A stretch of DNA of 64,000 bases from Staphylococcus argenteus. Lineage in GTDB: Bacteria; Bacillota; Bacilli; Staphylococcales; Staphylococcaceae. Positions within the stretch are counted from its first letter, which is position 1. Every line of letters begins with the position of its first letter. Below are positions 49,598 to 60,415 of the stretch, piece by piece. Under the pieces are notes generated by a model. The model did no database searches, had not been told where the DNA came from, and saw only the letters and a program-made list of their open reading frames with translations. Location: NCBI RefSeq assembly GCF_000236925.1, contig NC_016941.1:1736001-1800000 (forward strand), given 5' to 3'. The position numbers and the translations under genes are program-made.

Positions 49598-49909
49598 TTA
49601 TATATTACTATTTTCTAATCCTTCATCGCCCCACGCATGCATGCCACCTTCAACATTTACTGCTTCAATACCATTTGCTTCTAAATATTCAACAACTTTG
49701 GCACTTCTTACGCCACCAGCACATACAATATAGTATGTTTCTTTGTCGTTAAATGAATTTAAATTTTCAGGAATGGTATCCATAGGTATTAACTTTGCGT
49801 TGGGAATATATCCCATTGCAGTTTCTTCATCTGTTCGCACATCAACTATTTGAACAGGATTAGATTGTAAAAGTTTCTTTTTTAATTCATCAGTTGTAAT
49901 TGACTTCAT
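49598..49909 (-). CDS. Single-domain rhodanese-like protein
   Basis: This is a 103-aa rhodanese-fold protein with active-site Cys63 in IVCAGGVRSAKV and the CH2A-like start VDVRTDEET. It is a likely persulfide carrier or sulfurtransferase in the cytosol; donor and acceptor are unknown. It follows leuS by 21 nt and shares its terminator, so it is probably cotranscribed from the leucine T-box leader. That is unexpected for a sulfur-transfer protein and may only reflect readthrough. Confidence 0.88.
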   Translation of the reverse strand: MKSITTDELKKKLLQSNPVQIVDVRTDEETAMGYIPNAKLIPMDTIPENLNSFNDKETYYIVCAGGVRSAKVVEYLEANGIEAVNVEGGMHAWGDEGLENSNI

Positions 49910-49930
49910 TATAAAGTCCTCCTTAAATCA

Positions 49931-52348
49931 TTATTTAGCAACGATATTGACTAATTTTTGAGGAACAGCGATGACTTTCATGATGTCTTTACCTTCTATA
50001 CTTGCTTTGACATTATCATTTGATAATGCAATTTCTTGCATTTCTTCTTTCGATGTATCTTTAGCAATTTTAATTTTAGCTCTTAATTTACCATTAACTT
50101 GAACAACTATTTCAACTTCATCGTCTACGAGTAAAGATTCATCATAAGTTGGCCATGGTTGATATGTGATTGATTCTTCATGTCCTAATTTTGACCATAA
50201 CTCTTCACCAATATGTGGTGCGATTGGTGCTAACATTTTAACAAAGCCTTCAATATAAGGTTTATAAACCTCATCAACTTTATAACATTCGTTAATAAAT
50301 ACCATTAATTGACTAATAGCAGTATTAAATCCTAATGTTTCAAAGTCTTCTGTAACTTTTTTAACCGTTTGATTATAAACTTTGTCTAAAGATTTGTTAT
50401 TTGTTGTTACTATTTTAGAACTTAATGATCCGTCTTCATTAACCATTAAACGCCATACACGATCTAAGAAACGACGTGAACCATCTAATCCATTTTCACT
50501 CCAAGCAATTGCCGCATCTAAAGGTCCCATAAACATTTCATATAAGCGTAATGTATCTGCACCATGAGATTGAACGATATCATCAGGATTGATTACATTA
50601 CCTTTAGATTTACTCATTTTTTCATTACCTTCGCCTAAAATCATACCTTGGTTAAATAATTTTTGGAATGGTTCTTTAGTAGGTACAACGCCTAAATCAT
50701 AAAGTACTTTATGCCAGAATCTTGCATATAATAAGTGAAGAACCGCATGTTCAACACCACCGATATATAAATCAACTGGTAACCAGTGTTTTAATTTTTC
50801 AGGATCTGCAAGCATATTTTCATTTTTAGGGTCAATATAACGTAAATAATACCAACAACTACCTGCCCATTGTGGCATCGTATTAGTTTCACGACGACCT
50901 TTCATACCTGTTTTTTCATCAACGACATTAACAAATGAATCAATATTAGCTAATGGAGATTCACCAGTACCAGATGGTTTAATTTCATCTGTTTCAGGTA
51001 ATAATAACGGCAACTCTTCTTCAGGAACTGTAGTCATTGTACCATCTTCCCAATGAATGACTGGAATTGGTTCGCCCCAATATCTTTGACGGCTAAATAA
51101 CCAATCTCTTAATTTATAGTTCACTTTCTTTTCTCCTGCACCTTTTTGCTCTAACAATTGGATGGCTCTTGAAATTGCTTCTTCATTTTCAAGACCATTA
51201 AGTTCACCTGAGTTAATATGTTTACCTTCACCAGTGTAAGCCGCTTCTTCAACGTTTCCACCCTCGATAACTTCTATAATAGGTAATTCATACTTTTTAG
51301 CAAATTCATAATCTCTCTCATCATGTGCTGGAACTGCCATAATTGCACCCGTACCGTATGTTGATAACACATAATCAGCAATCCAAATCGGCAATTTCTC
51401 ACCAGATAACGGATTGATTGCATAAGCGCCAGTAAACACGCCTGTTTTATCTTTGGCTAAATCTGTACGTTCTAAATCTGACTTTTTAGACGCTTCTGTT
51501 TGATATGCTTTTACTTCTTCTTTATATTCATCAGTTGTTATTAAATCAACTAACGCATGTTCAGGACTTAAAACTAAGAAAGAAGCACCATAGATTGTGT
51601 CTGGTCTAGTCGTAAATACCTCTACTTTCTCATCAGTATCTTTTACACCAAAAGATACTTTAGCACCTTCAGAACGACCAATCCAGTTACGTTGCATATC
51701 TTTTAGAGACTCTGGCCAATCCAAGTCATCTAAATCTACTAACAATTGATCAGCATATTCTGTAATTTTTAGCACCCACTGTTTCATAGGTTTACGGTAA
51801 ACTGGATGTCCACCACGTTCAGATACACCATCAATAACTTCTTCATTAGATAATACTGTGCCTAATGCAGGACACCAGTTGACGGCAACTTCATCAACAT
51901 AAGCCAAACCTTTGTTGTATAACTGAATAAAAATCCATTGCGTCCATTTATAATATTCCGGATCTGTTGTATTTACTTCACGATCCCAATCATAACTAAA
52001 TCCTAATTCTTTAATTTGACGCTTGAATGTTTGAATATTTTTCTTTGTAAATTCACGAGGATCATTCCCAGTATCTAATGCATATTGCTCCGCTGGTAAA
52101 CCGAATGCGTCCCACCCCATTGGATGTAATACATTATATCCTTGCATCCTTTTATACCTTGAAATAATATCTGTTGCTGTGTAACCTTCAGGATGTCCAA
52201 CATGTAAGCCCGCACCAGAAGGATACGGAAACATGTCTAACGCATAAAATTTCTTTTGACCTAAGTTATCATTTGTTTTAAATGTTTTATTTTCGTCCCA
52301 ATAATCTTGCCATTTCTTTTCAATTTGATTGTGATTGTAATTCAACAC
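49931..52348 (-). CDS. leuS: Leucyl-tRNA synthetase
   Basis: This class I synthetase charges tRNA-Leu. The HIGH-type motif is in [15 protein letters not shown] near residue 45, KMSKS is near residue 577 ([10 protein letters not shown]), and the CP1 editing domain is at about 220-420 (including [12 protein letters not shown]). The anticodon and C-terminal domains are complete at 805 aa, the bacterial length. Expression is governed by a T-box leader upstream. AGGAGG precedes the start. Confidence 0.97.
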   Translation of the reverse strand: MLNYNHNQIEKKWQDYWDENKTFKTNDNLGQKKFYALDMFPYPSGAGLHVGHPEGYTATDIISRYKRMQGYNVLHPMGWDAFGLPAEQYALDTGNDPREFTKKNIQTFKRQIKELGFSYDWDREVNTTDPEYYKWTQWIFIQLYNKGLAYVDEVAVNWCPALGTVLSNEEVIDGVSERGGHPVYRKPMKQWVLKITEYADQLLVDLDDLDWPESLKDMQRNWIGRSEGAKVSFGVKDTDEKVEVFTTRPDTIYGASFLVLSPEHALVDLITTDEYKEEVKAYQTEASKKSDLERTDLAKDKTGVFTGAYAINPLSGEKLPIWIADYVLSTYGTGAIMAVPAHDERDYEFAKKYELPIIEVIEGGNVEEAAYTGEGKHINSGELNGLENEEAISRAIQLLEQKGAGEKKVNYKLRDWLFSRQRYWGEPIPVIHWEDGTMTTVPEEELPLLLPETDEIKPSGTGESPLANIDSFVNVVDEKTGMKGRRETNTMPQWAGSCWYYLRYIDPKNENMLADPEKLKHWLPVDLYIGGVEHAVLHLLYARFWHKVLYDLGVVPTKEPFQKLFNQGMILGEGNEKMSKSKGNVINPDDIVQSHGADTLRLYEMFMGPLDAAIAWSENGLDGSRRFLDRVWRLMVNEDGSLSSKIVTTNNKSLDKVYNQTVKKVTEDFETLGFNTAISQLMVFINECYKVDEVYKPYIEGFVKMLAPIAPHIGEELWSKLGHEESITYQPWPTYDESLLVDDEVEIVVQVNGKLRAKIKIAKDTSKEEMQEIALSNDNVKASIEGKDIMKVIAVPQKLVNIVAK

Positions 52349-52359
52349 ATTTCCTCCTA

Positions 52360-52560
52360 TTCAATAAAAAAGACACCTCAAACTATTTAGTCTATATAGG
52401 GACGACATTTGCCGCGTTACCACCCTAATTCACAAAAGTTGTGCACTCATTTTAATAGTAAGAGATGTCATTCATTCAGTTTAAAATTATTACGATTTAC
52501 ATTTAGTCCTTAACGCTAGTTCTCAGCACCACTAACTTTCTGTAGAAAAGCTCTAAATGA
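52360..52560 (-). promoter_or_regulatory. T-box leader (leucine) of leuS
   Basis: On the minus strand the T-box core AGGGTGGTAACGCGGC spans about 52426-52410. It is followed by a terminator region with T-run at 52370-52365. The stem I region begins with TTTAGAGC near 52557. The specifier is probably CTA (52506-52504) in the context GGA-CTA-A, the same geometry as GAA-TAC-A in the tyrS leader. A perfect TATAAT at 52572-52567 predicts a start near 52560. The gap from 52573 to the MFS gene stop has no other feature. Confidence 0.9.
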
Positions 52561-52635
52561 AATTAAATTATACAAATTAATATTATGTTATAACGACATT
52601 TATTTCAAGTCTATAAGGTTAATTCTGTTTACACA

Positions 52636-53817
52636 TTATGCATCTATTTTTTTAACTTGCTCATTGTTTTCCTTAAAAATCATTAACAAGACCAATGCAA
52701 AGACTAGTAATATCATCATGCCAATAAACATCATACGCATATTGAATGCATCAACTAACACACCACCAAGAAATGGTCCGAAGGCTTTTCCTACTGTGGC
52801 TGCTGAGTTTACAAAACCTTGATATTGTCCTTGTTTGCCATCTGGCGCTAATTGATTTGCAATTGTTGGTACAGCTGGCCATACAAACATTTCTCCAAAG
52901 GTTAAAACAATCATTCCTACAACAAATATAGTAAAGTTTTCAGCAAAACTAGTAACAAAAAATGACAGCATAAAAATGACAATACCAACAAACATTTGTT
53001 TCTTTAAATTTCCTTTTAACAAATATAAAATTGGCTTGATTAATGGCTGTGCAACTAAAATCATAATTCCATTTATCGTCCATAAAACACTATATTGTGC
53101 CATTGAAATATTAATAGATTGTGTAAATGATGCGATTGTAGACTCCCATTGAATATACGCAACCCAACAAATTGCAAACATTGCACAAATTAGTACTAAT
53201 GAAATAAATCTTGCTTTATTCTTTTTACCCGTAATATCTAAATGGGTTGGATATTTAACTTTTGCTTTAACTTCGATATTAAATTGCGTAACGGCTACTA
53301 GCGCGAATACAATATACATAATAAGATTAGCTAGAAAAATATAGTTAAAGCTAAATTCTGCAACAAACCCACCCATTGCTGCACCTACAGCTACACCAAT
53401 ATTTTGTGCTAAATAAATGGCATTAAATGTTTGTCTACCGCCATTAGGCCAAACTGCACCTGCCATGGCATAAATAGCTGGAATAATCATGCCCCCGCCA
53501 AATCCAAGCATTACTAGCCACACAGCATACCACGGCCATCCATGAAAGAAATTCAGTAGTGTTGTGCTACAAAGACATGTGAAAGTACCTATTAATATCG
53601 TTTTGTATCCACCTAATTTATCGAATAGTGAACCACCTAATAAGTTACCAATAACCATGCCAAATGAATTGATCATTAGGACTAAACCAGCAACTGTTAA
53701 ACTTTTTCCAAGTTCTTGTTTCATATAAATAGTATTTAAAGGCCACAAAAAACTGGAACCAGTAATATTTAATGCCATGCCAATTACTAGCCACCAGACC
53801 GATTTAGGTATATTCAT
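52636..53817 (-). CDS. Major facilitator superfamily transporter
   Basis: This is a 12-helix MFS permease of the drug-efflux-like type, 393 aa. The loop 2-3 signature appears as GGSLFDKLGGYKT. The N-terminal domain is NIPKSVWWLVIGMALNITGSSFLWP and a glycine-rich helix 4-5 region follows. The substrate cannot be inferred; relatives such as Bacillus YttB are uncharacterised. It is a single gene, divergent from ytqA, with no regulator beside it. Confidence 0.88.
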   Translation of the reverse strand: MNIPKSVWWLVIGMALNITGSSFLWPLNTIYMKQELGKSLTVAGLVLMINSFGMVIGNLLGGSLFDKLGGYKTILIGTFTCLCSTTLLNFFHGWPWYAVWLVMLGFGGGMIIPAIYAMAGAVWPNGGRQTFNAIYLAQNIGVAVGAAMGGFVAEFSFNYIFLANLIMYIVFALVAVTQFNIEVKAKVKYPTHLDITGKKNKARFISLVLICAMFAICWVAYIQWESTIASFTQSINISMAQYSVLWTINGIMILVAQPLIKPILYLLKGNLKKQMFVGIVIFMLSFFVTSFAENFTIFVVGMIVLTFGEMFVWPAVPTIANQLAPDGKQGQYQGFVNSAATVGKAFGPFLGGVLVDAFNMRMMFIGMMILLVFALVLLMIFKENNEQVKKIDA

Positions 53818-53924
53818 ATTTCATAGTTCCTCTCTCTTTTTTGTCAAACTATTATAAACACTATAACATTAAAATATGTTAAAATCTGTACTTAGTACTA
53901 TTTTTTTAGAAAGGAAAATGACTT

Positions 53925-55438
<1,514 letters not shown>

Positions 55439-55497
55439 CAAGGCTTTAATTTATCTAATAATTCTTTGCATTATATGCAATTATGGTAATGAAACAT

Positions 55498-55533
55498 AAA
55501 AAAGAGGTTTTCGATTTCGAAAACCTCTTTTTT
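55498..55533. terminator. Bidirectional terminator, ytqB/rot
   Basis: A 16-bp perfect stem, AAAAAAGAGGTTTTCG (55498-55513), loop ATTT, and its complement to 55533, has A- and T-tracts at the ends. It serves both convergent genes. Confidence 0.92.
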
Positions 55534-55546
55534 GTGTAATTTAGTT

Positions 55547-55948
55547 TTATACTGCAGTAATGGCATCTAAACTATTTTGCATTGTAGTTGCTCTACTCGC
55601 TATCGCGTCACTGATAAAATTCAATAATGTGACTTTCTCTTGATTTAAATTTTCATTGAAGTGAATAATTACTGTTCTTTCATCATCAACAGGTCTTTCT
55701 TTGTAAATCCATTCTAATTCAACTAAATTATTATAAGTTCTAGTACGTTTATAAGGTTTTACCTCAACAAATCGATCCATTTCTTTAAGTGTCATAGATC
55801 CCTTTTGCCATAACGTAAGTAAAATTAAAATTTCTTCTCTAGACATTTTGTATTCACTCTCAATTTCACTAAAAATTGAGTTAATGTCACCCAATAATGT
55901 TTCTAATTGCAAAATCCCAAATACAGTATCATTATTTACTTTTTTCAT
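55547..55948 (-). CDS. rot: Repressor of toxins Rot (SarA family)
   Basis: This winged-helix regulator of the SarA/MarR family (133 aa) represses toxin genes and activates surface-protein genes. Agr RNAIII blocks its translation. The conserved basic-acidic winged helix is visible in [21 protein letters not shown] and [15 protein letters not shown] place the start at ATG 55948, with GGGAG 8 nt upstream; the open frame continues to a GTG at 55975 without a ribosome site. The C-terminus ([12 protein letters not shown]...NSLDAITAV) differs at several residues from the S. aureus form I remember. Confidence 0.93.
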   Translation of the reverse strand: MKKVNNDTVFGILQLETLLGDINSIFSEIESEYKMSREEILILLTLWQKGSMTLKEMDRFVEVKPYKRTRTYNNLVELEWIYKERPVDDERTVIIHFNENLNQEKVTLLNFISDAIASRATTMQNSLDAITAV

Positions 55949-55958
55949 GCTAAACATC

Positions 55959-56022
55959 TCCCAATTAATAATCACATATTTAGCATCACACGAGTTATAA
56001 CTTACATCCCAATAAATCCCAA
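55959..56022 (-). promoter_or_regulatory. rot leader with three TTGGGA motifs
   Basis: On the minus strand TTGGGA occurs at 55964-55959 (overlapping the Shine-Dalgarno), 56012-56007 and 56022-56017. Such loops are the contact points for the C-rich hairpins of RNAIII on rot mRNA. One of them also forms TTGGGA-17-TATAAC, a possible promoter, so the number of motifs in the transcript depends on the start site. The rest of the gap (56023-56502) is AT-rich, with one 7-bp hairpin at 56398-56417. Confidence 0.6.
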
Positions 56023-56502
56023 AACTTATGTGTGCTAACCTATGCTTAATACTACAAGTGTAAATAAACTTGTTAACTATTCAATTGTCAAAGTTGAATA
56101 AAATTAAATAAGTATAAAAACCAATAATCGATAGAGTTAATATTTAGAAATAAGATAATAGTACATAAAACTAATCACTCTATTACATATTAATTTTATA
56201 ATTTATATACAAAGAAAATATATCAATATTACCATTAAATTGCAACAATTCTACATATATTTCTTCAAAAAAGATACACATTAAATTTTTATTACATATA
56301 ACTCTCATGTAAATTGATTAAACTAAATTAATTAGTTACCCTGTATTTTAACCAATTAGGTTCAACTGTATAATGCTAAATCCTTTATTTATCACGATTT
56401 GATTTTGATAAATCAAAAGTTTAAACATAATAAATAATGTTAACGCCTTTAATAATTTAACATTCTGTGTCTATTAATCATGTCATAGTTTGTTCAAAAA
56501 TT

Positions 56503-56536
56503 ATAAAAAAAGATGAGCTCATTTTGACTCATCTTT
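56503..56536 (-). terminator. Terminator of the alpha/beta hydrolase gene
   Basis: AAAGATGAG (56509-56517) pairs with CTCATCTTT (56528-56536), followed by seven T on the minus strand. Confidence 0.85.
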
Positions 56537-56550
56537 ACTAAAACTAGTTA

Positions 56551-57375
56551 TTAAATTTCTTCGATTTCTTCTTCAACAATGAATCCCATAGTATTGACAC
56601 TATTATTTAAAAAGGTCAGAATATAACGCATAACTTCATCACGTTCTGGCTCATTATGCACCTCATGATAAAAACCTTGCCAAGCTTTGAAATATAATTC
56701 CGGTGTTTGATATTTATCTTTAAACTCATCAACCGCTCTTGTATCAACTATTAAATCTTTAGTTCCATACATAAGTAAAGTTGGTAATGGTTGAATGTCA
56801 TGAATATGAGACATCGTGTCTTTCATTGTTTCATTTATCGTATTGTACCAATGATATGTTGCTTTTTTTAACATTAATCCATCATTTTCTGTTTCTTCTA
56901 CAATTTCTACATTACGTGTTAAATCTTTAGCTTCTACACCAACATTAAAACGTGTATCTTTTGAAATTTTACCTATATTTGAAACGAGTTTATCTTTACG
57001 ATTTTTACCATTTTTTTGAAGTTCTAGCATAGGCGATATCAGCATCATGCCTTCAATAGGTAATTCAACTTTTTCAAGTAAATTTAATAATATTAAACCA
57101 CCAAGTCCTACACCTAAAACATAAGTTGGAATTTTATATTCATTAGCGATTTTCAACCAATCTAGCAAACTTTCATGATATGTTTGGAAATTTTCAATTT
57201 GACCTTTAATGGCTCTAGAAGTTTGTCCTTGACCTGGTAAATCTCCCATTATCACATGGTAACCATTTCGTCTTAACATCGTTATAACATAAGCATATCT
57301 ACCTGTATGTTCTAATATATTATGAGCAATAACAACGACGCCTTTTGCATCATTTTCAGCTTCCCACTTCCACAT
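56551..57375 (-). CDS. Alpha/beta-hydrolase (lysophospholipase-like) lacking the serine
   Basis: This is a 274-aa alpha/beta-hydrolase of the monoglyceride lipase/lysophospholipase type. The oxyanion-side start VVIAHNILEHTGRY, acid residue in YGTKDLIVD and catalytic-type His in FYHEVHNEPERDE are all in place. The nucleophile elbow, however, reads LGVGLGG with Gly90 (codon GGA) where GxSxG needs Ser. It is therefore probably not a conventional esterase; it may be a binding or regulatory protein or use another chemistry. The frame is intact over full length, so it is not a pseudogene. Single gene, divergent from putA. Confidence 0.82.
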   Translation of the reverse strand: MWKWEAENDAKGVVVIAHNILEHTGRYAYVITMLRRNGYHVIMGDLPGQGQTSRAIKGQIENFQTYHESLLDWLKIANEYKIPTYVLGVGLGGLILLNLLEKVELPIEGMMLISPMLELQKNGKNRKDKLVSNIGKISKDTRFNVGVEAKDLTRNVEIVEETENDGLMLKKATYHWYNTINETMKDTMSHIHDIQPLPTLLMYGTKDLIVDTRAVDEFKDKYQTPELYFKAWQGFYHEVHNEPERDEVMRYILTFLNNSVNTMGFIVEEEIEEI

Positions 57376-57536
57376 TCTTATACTGCCCCTTTTTGATAAT
57401 CTTCAATAATATAATTATAGCAAATTCTGCATGTAGATTTCTATTTATAGTATTATTGTTGTCCATATTATTTAATACAAATGAAATCAACACCAATAAT
57501 AGTGTAAATATACATAATTATTTTTAATTGTTTTTG

Positions 57537-57551
57537 ATGAAAACGCTTTCT
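57537..57551 (+). promoter_or_regulatory. cre site upstream of putA
   Basis: ATGAAAACGCTTTCT matches all 15 positions of the cre consensus WTGNAANCGNWNNCW. It overlaps the -35 of a plausible promoter (TTTCTC-17-TAAACT with an upstream TGC), a repressing position. Confidence 0.88.
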
Positions 57552-57607
57552 CGAATAATTTTTTCATGCTAAACTTATTGTAAACACAAGGGTTTGGAGG
57601 AGTAGCA

Positions 57608-58609
57608 ATGGCACTATTAAAGAATTTTTTTATCGGATTATCTAATAATAGTTTTTTAAACAACGCAGCTAAAAAAGTTGGACCTCGAATGGGTGCCAAT
57701 AAAGTCGTTGCCGGAAATACAATTCCACAGTTAATCAATACAATTGAACACTTAAATGATAAAAATATTGCTGTTACTGTAGACAATTTAGGGGAATTTG
57801 TTGGAACAGTGGAAGAAAGTAATCATGCTAAAGAACAAATTTTAACGATTATGGACGCACTTCACCAACATGGTGTCAACGCACATATGTCAGTTAAATT
57901 AAGCCAATTAGGTGCTGAATTTGATTTAGAATTAGCATATCAAAATTTAAGAGAAATTTTACTTAAAGCAAATAGTTATAATAACATGCATATTAATATT
58001 GATACTGAAAAATATGCTAGTCTTCAACAAATTGTTCAAGTTCTTAATCGTTTAAAAGGTGAATTTAGAAATGTAGGTACTGTAATCCAAGCATATTTAT
58101 ATGATAGTCATGAGTTAGTAGATAAATATCAAGATTTACGTTTACGATTAGTTAAAGGTGCATACAAAGAAAATGAAACTATTGCTTTTCAATCAAAGGA
58201 AGATGTAGATGCAAATTACATCAAAATTATTGAGCAACGTTTACTAAATGCTCGTAATTTTACATCTATTGCGACACATGACCATCGAATTATTAATCAT
58301 GTGAAACAATTTATGAAAGAACATCATATTGAAAAAGATCATATGGAATTCCAAATGCTTTATGGTTTTAGATCAGAATTAGCAGAACAAATTGCTAACG
58401 AAGGATATAACTTTACGATTTATGTACCATATGGAGACGATTGGTTTGCATATTTTATGAGAAGATTAGCAGAGCGACCTCAAAACTTATCATTAGCGGT
58501 TAAAGAATTTGTTAAGCCTGCTGGATTAAAACGTGCCGGTGTGATTGCAGGTATCGGTGCTACAATGATGTTAAGCTTTACTTTAATTAAAAAATTATGT
58601 CGCAAATAA
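57608..58609 (+). CDS. putA: Proline dehydrogenase
   Basis: This is a monofunctional FAD-dependent proline dehydrogenase (PutA/FadM family, 333 aa). It oxidises proline to pyrroline-5-carboxylate at the membrane. The TIM-barrel signatures VSVKLSQLG-like HMSVKLSQLG, RLRLVKGAYKE and EFQMLYGFR...YVPYGDDWFAYFMRRLAERP are present. A C-terminal hydrophobic helix (about 308-327) may aid membrane association. In S. aureus proline catabolism is under CcpA repression, and a perfect cre site precedes the gene. GGAGG lies before the ATG. Confidence 0.95.
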   Translation: MALLKNFFIGLSNNSFLNNAAKKVGPRMGANKVVAGNTIPQLINTIEHLNDKNIAVTVDNLGEFVGTVEESNHAKEQILTIMDALHQHGVNAHMSVKLSQLGAEFDLELAYQNLREILLKANSYNNMHINIDTEKYASLQQIVQVLNRLKGEFRNVGTVIQAYLYDSHELVDKYQDLRLRLVKGAYKENETIAFQSKEDVDANYIKIIEQRLLNARNFTSIATHDHRIINHVKQFMKEHHIEKDHMEFQMLYGFRSELAEQIANEGYNFTIYVPYGDDWFAYFMRRLAERPQNLSLAVKEFVKPAGLKRAGVIAGIGATMMLSFTLIKKLCRK

Positions 58610-58617
58610 TATATAAA

Positions 58618-58680
58618 AGTTTAGGGAGTTGGACAGAAATGATATTTTCACAAATTTATTTCGTTGTCCTACTCCCTTAA
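58618..58680 (+). terminator. putA terminator resembling a dispersed staphylococcal repeat
   Basis: TTAGGGAGT-t-GGACA (58621-58635) pairs with TGTCC-t-ACTCCCTTAA (58665-58680). The internal part, GACAGAAATGATATTTTC followed by a T-rich segment, resembles a hairpin motif I remember as recurring in many S. aureus intergenic regions. Confidence 0.7.
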
Positions 58681-58710
58681 AAATGTAGTTGATTTACGTT
58701 TTATCAACTA
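58679..58710 (-). terminator. Terminator of the riboflavin operon
   Basis: TAGTTGA (58686-58692) pairs with TCAACTA (58704-58710). On the minus strand CATTTTTAAG follows. It lies 40 nt after the ribH stop. Confidence 0.7.
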
Positions 58711-58749
58711 TATCTATCAACTCTATCTATTATCCTGTGCCATAAATTT

Positions 58750-59211
58750 TTAATTTATTGATTTTAATAAATTGGCCATTTCGATTGCACTTACTGCTGC
58801 TTCAGCACCTTTATTACCTGCTTTAGTACCAGCTCTTTCAACGGCCTGTTCGATACTTTCTGTTGTTAATATACCAAATATTACTGGTACATTTGTTTGA
58901 TCATTTACTTTAGATACACCTTTAGCAACTTCATTACATACATAATCATAATGTGATGTCGCGCCACGAATCACACATCCCAAAGTAATAATAGCATCAT
59001 AATTGCCTAAATTCGCTAGCTTTTTAGCTACCAATGGAATTTCAAATGCACCCGGTACATATGCTACATCAATGTTGTCTTCATGAACGTCATGACGGAT
59101 GAGTGTATCTTTTGCACCTTCCAATAATCTACCAGTAATGAAATCATTAAATCTACTTACTACAATTGCTACTTTCAAATCTTTTCCAATTAATTTTCCT
59201 TCAAAATTCAT
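58750..59211 (-). CDS. ribH: 6,7-dimethyl-8-ribityllumazine synthase
   Basis: This enzyme condenses 5-amino-6-ribitylaminouracil with 3,4-dihydroxy-2-butanone-4-phosphate to lumazine and assembles into an icosahedral shell. Signatures are [17 protein letters not shown], the [11 protein letters not shown] segment, [14 protein letters not shown] with catalytic His, and [17 protein letters not shown]. 153 aa, standard. It is the last gene of the operon, 12 nt after ribBA. Confidence 0.96.
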   Translation of the reverse strand: MNFEGKLIGKDLKVAIVVSRFNDFITGRLLEGAKDTLIRHDVHEDNIDVAYVPGAFEIPLVAKKLANLGNYDAIITLGCVIRGATSHYDYVCNEVAKGVSKVNDQTNVPVIFGILTTESIEQAVERAGTKAGNKGAEAAVSAIEMANLLKSIN

Positions 59212-59223
59212 GTTATTATCCTC

Positions 59224-60405
59224 CTAAATTAAATGACCCATTTTTAATTTTTTTGTTTCCATATAATCATGATTATGTACCGTTTCTGGCACAATGACTT
59301 CTATTCTTTCTGCAATATTAATACCATATTGCTTTAAACCTTCAAATTTGCTTGGATTATTACTTAATAAATTGATTTGTTCAACATTAAAATATTTTAA
59401 AATTTGCGCCGCAATATGATAATCACGTAAATCTTCATCAAAACCTAATGCTAAATTTGCAGTTACAGTATCATATCCTTGTTCTATTAATTCATATGCA
59501 CGTAATTTATTTAATAAACCTATGCCTCGACCTTCTTGAGGAAGATATATTATCATACCGCCCTGGTCATTAATATATTCCATAGATGCTTCAAGTTGTG
59601 CACCACAATCACATCGTTGGCTATGGAAAATATCACCTGTCAGACATGCTGAATGTAATCGAACATTTTCATGTTGTCGGATTGGACCTTTAGAAAGCAC
59701 CACGATTTCTTCATCTGTATAAGTCGCTTTAAATCCATACATATCAAATGCCCCAAAGTCTGTAGGCATTTTTACTTTTGCTTTAAATTCAATTTCTGGT
59801 TCTAATTTTTTACGATATTCAACTAAATCCTCAATTGTGATCATTTTCAATTGATGTTTTTCTCTAAATAGTTGTAAATCCTGACCTTTGGCCATTGTGC
59901 CGTCATCATTCATTATTTCACAAATAACTCCAGCTGGCTTGGCACCAGTAAGTCTTGCTAAATCAACAGCCGCTTCAGTATGACCATTTCTTGCTAATAC
60001 ACCTTTATCTTGTGCTACTAATGGAAACAAATGCCCAGGACGGTTGAAATCTTTTGCAATACTATTTGAATCTATCAGTTTTTTAGCAGTTAATGTACGT
60101 TCAAATGCACTAATGCCGGTTGTAGTATCAATATGGTCGACGCTCACAGTAAATTGAGTTCCATAGACATCCGAATTATCATTCACCATTTGTACTAATT
60201 CTAATCGTTCTGCAATATCTTTAGACATTGGTGCACAAATGAGGCCTCTTCCTTCTTTCGCCATAAAATTAATAGTCTGATCGTCCATCCATTCAGTGAC
60301 AGCAACTAAGTCACCTTCATTTTCACGATTTTCATCATCAACCACGATAATTGTTTCACCATTTTTCAGAGCTGCTAAAGCACTCTCTATATTATCGAAT
60401 TGCAT
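59224..60405 (-). CDS. ribBA: DHBP synthase-GTP cyclohydrolase II fusion
   Basis: This bifunctional enzyme makes 3,4-dihydroxy-2-butanone-4-phosphate from ribulose-5-phosphate (N-terminal RibB, about 1-200, DDENRENEGDLV). It also opens GTP to the pyrimidine precursor (C-terminal RibA, about 205-393). The GTP cyclohydrolase zinc site is SACLTGDIFHSQRCDCGAQL, and EGRGIGLLNKLRAY follows. I place the start at ATG 60405 (393 aa); AGGAGGGG directly precedes it and overlaps the ribE stop codon, implying translational coupling. Confidence 0.96.
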   Translation of the reverse strand: MQFDNIESALAALKNGETIIVVDDENRENEGDLVAVTEWMDDQTINFMAKEGRGLICAPMSKDIAERLELVQMVNDNSDVYGTQFTVSVDHIDTTTGISAFERTLTAKKLIDSNSIAKDFNRPGHLFPLVAQDKGVLARNGHTEAAVDLARLTGAKPAGVICEIMNDDGTMAKGQDLQLFREKHQLKMITIEDLVEYRKKLEPEIEFKAKVKMPTDFGAFDMYGFKATYTDEEIVVLSKGPIRQHENVRLHSACLTGDIFHSQRCDCGAQLEASMEYINDQGGMIIYLPQEGRGIGLLNKLRAYELIEQGYDTVTANLALGFDEDLRDYHIAAQILKYFNVEQINLLSNNPSKFEGLKQYGINIAERIEVIVPETVHNHDYMETKKLKMGHLI

Positions 60406-60415
60406 AATACCCCTC

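Noticed and set aside
57487..57786. 99-codon minus-strand frame over the putA start
   Set aside because: It is opposite strong putA coding sequence and a cre site; it has no independent support.
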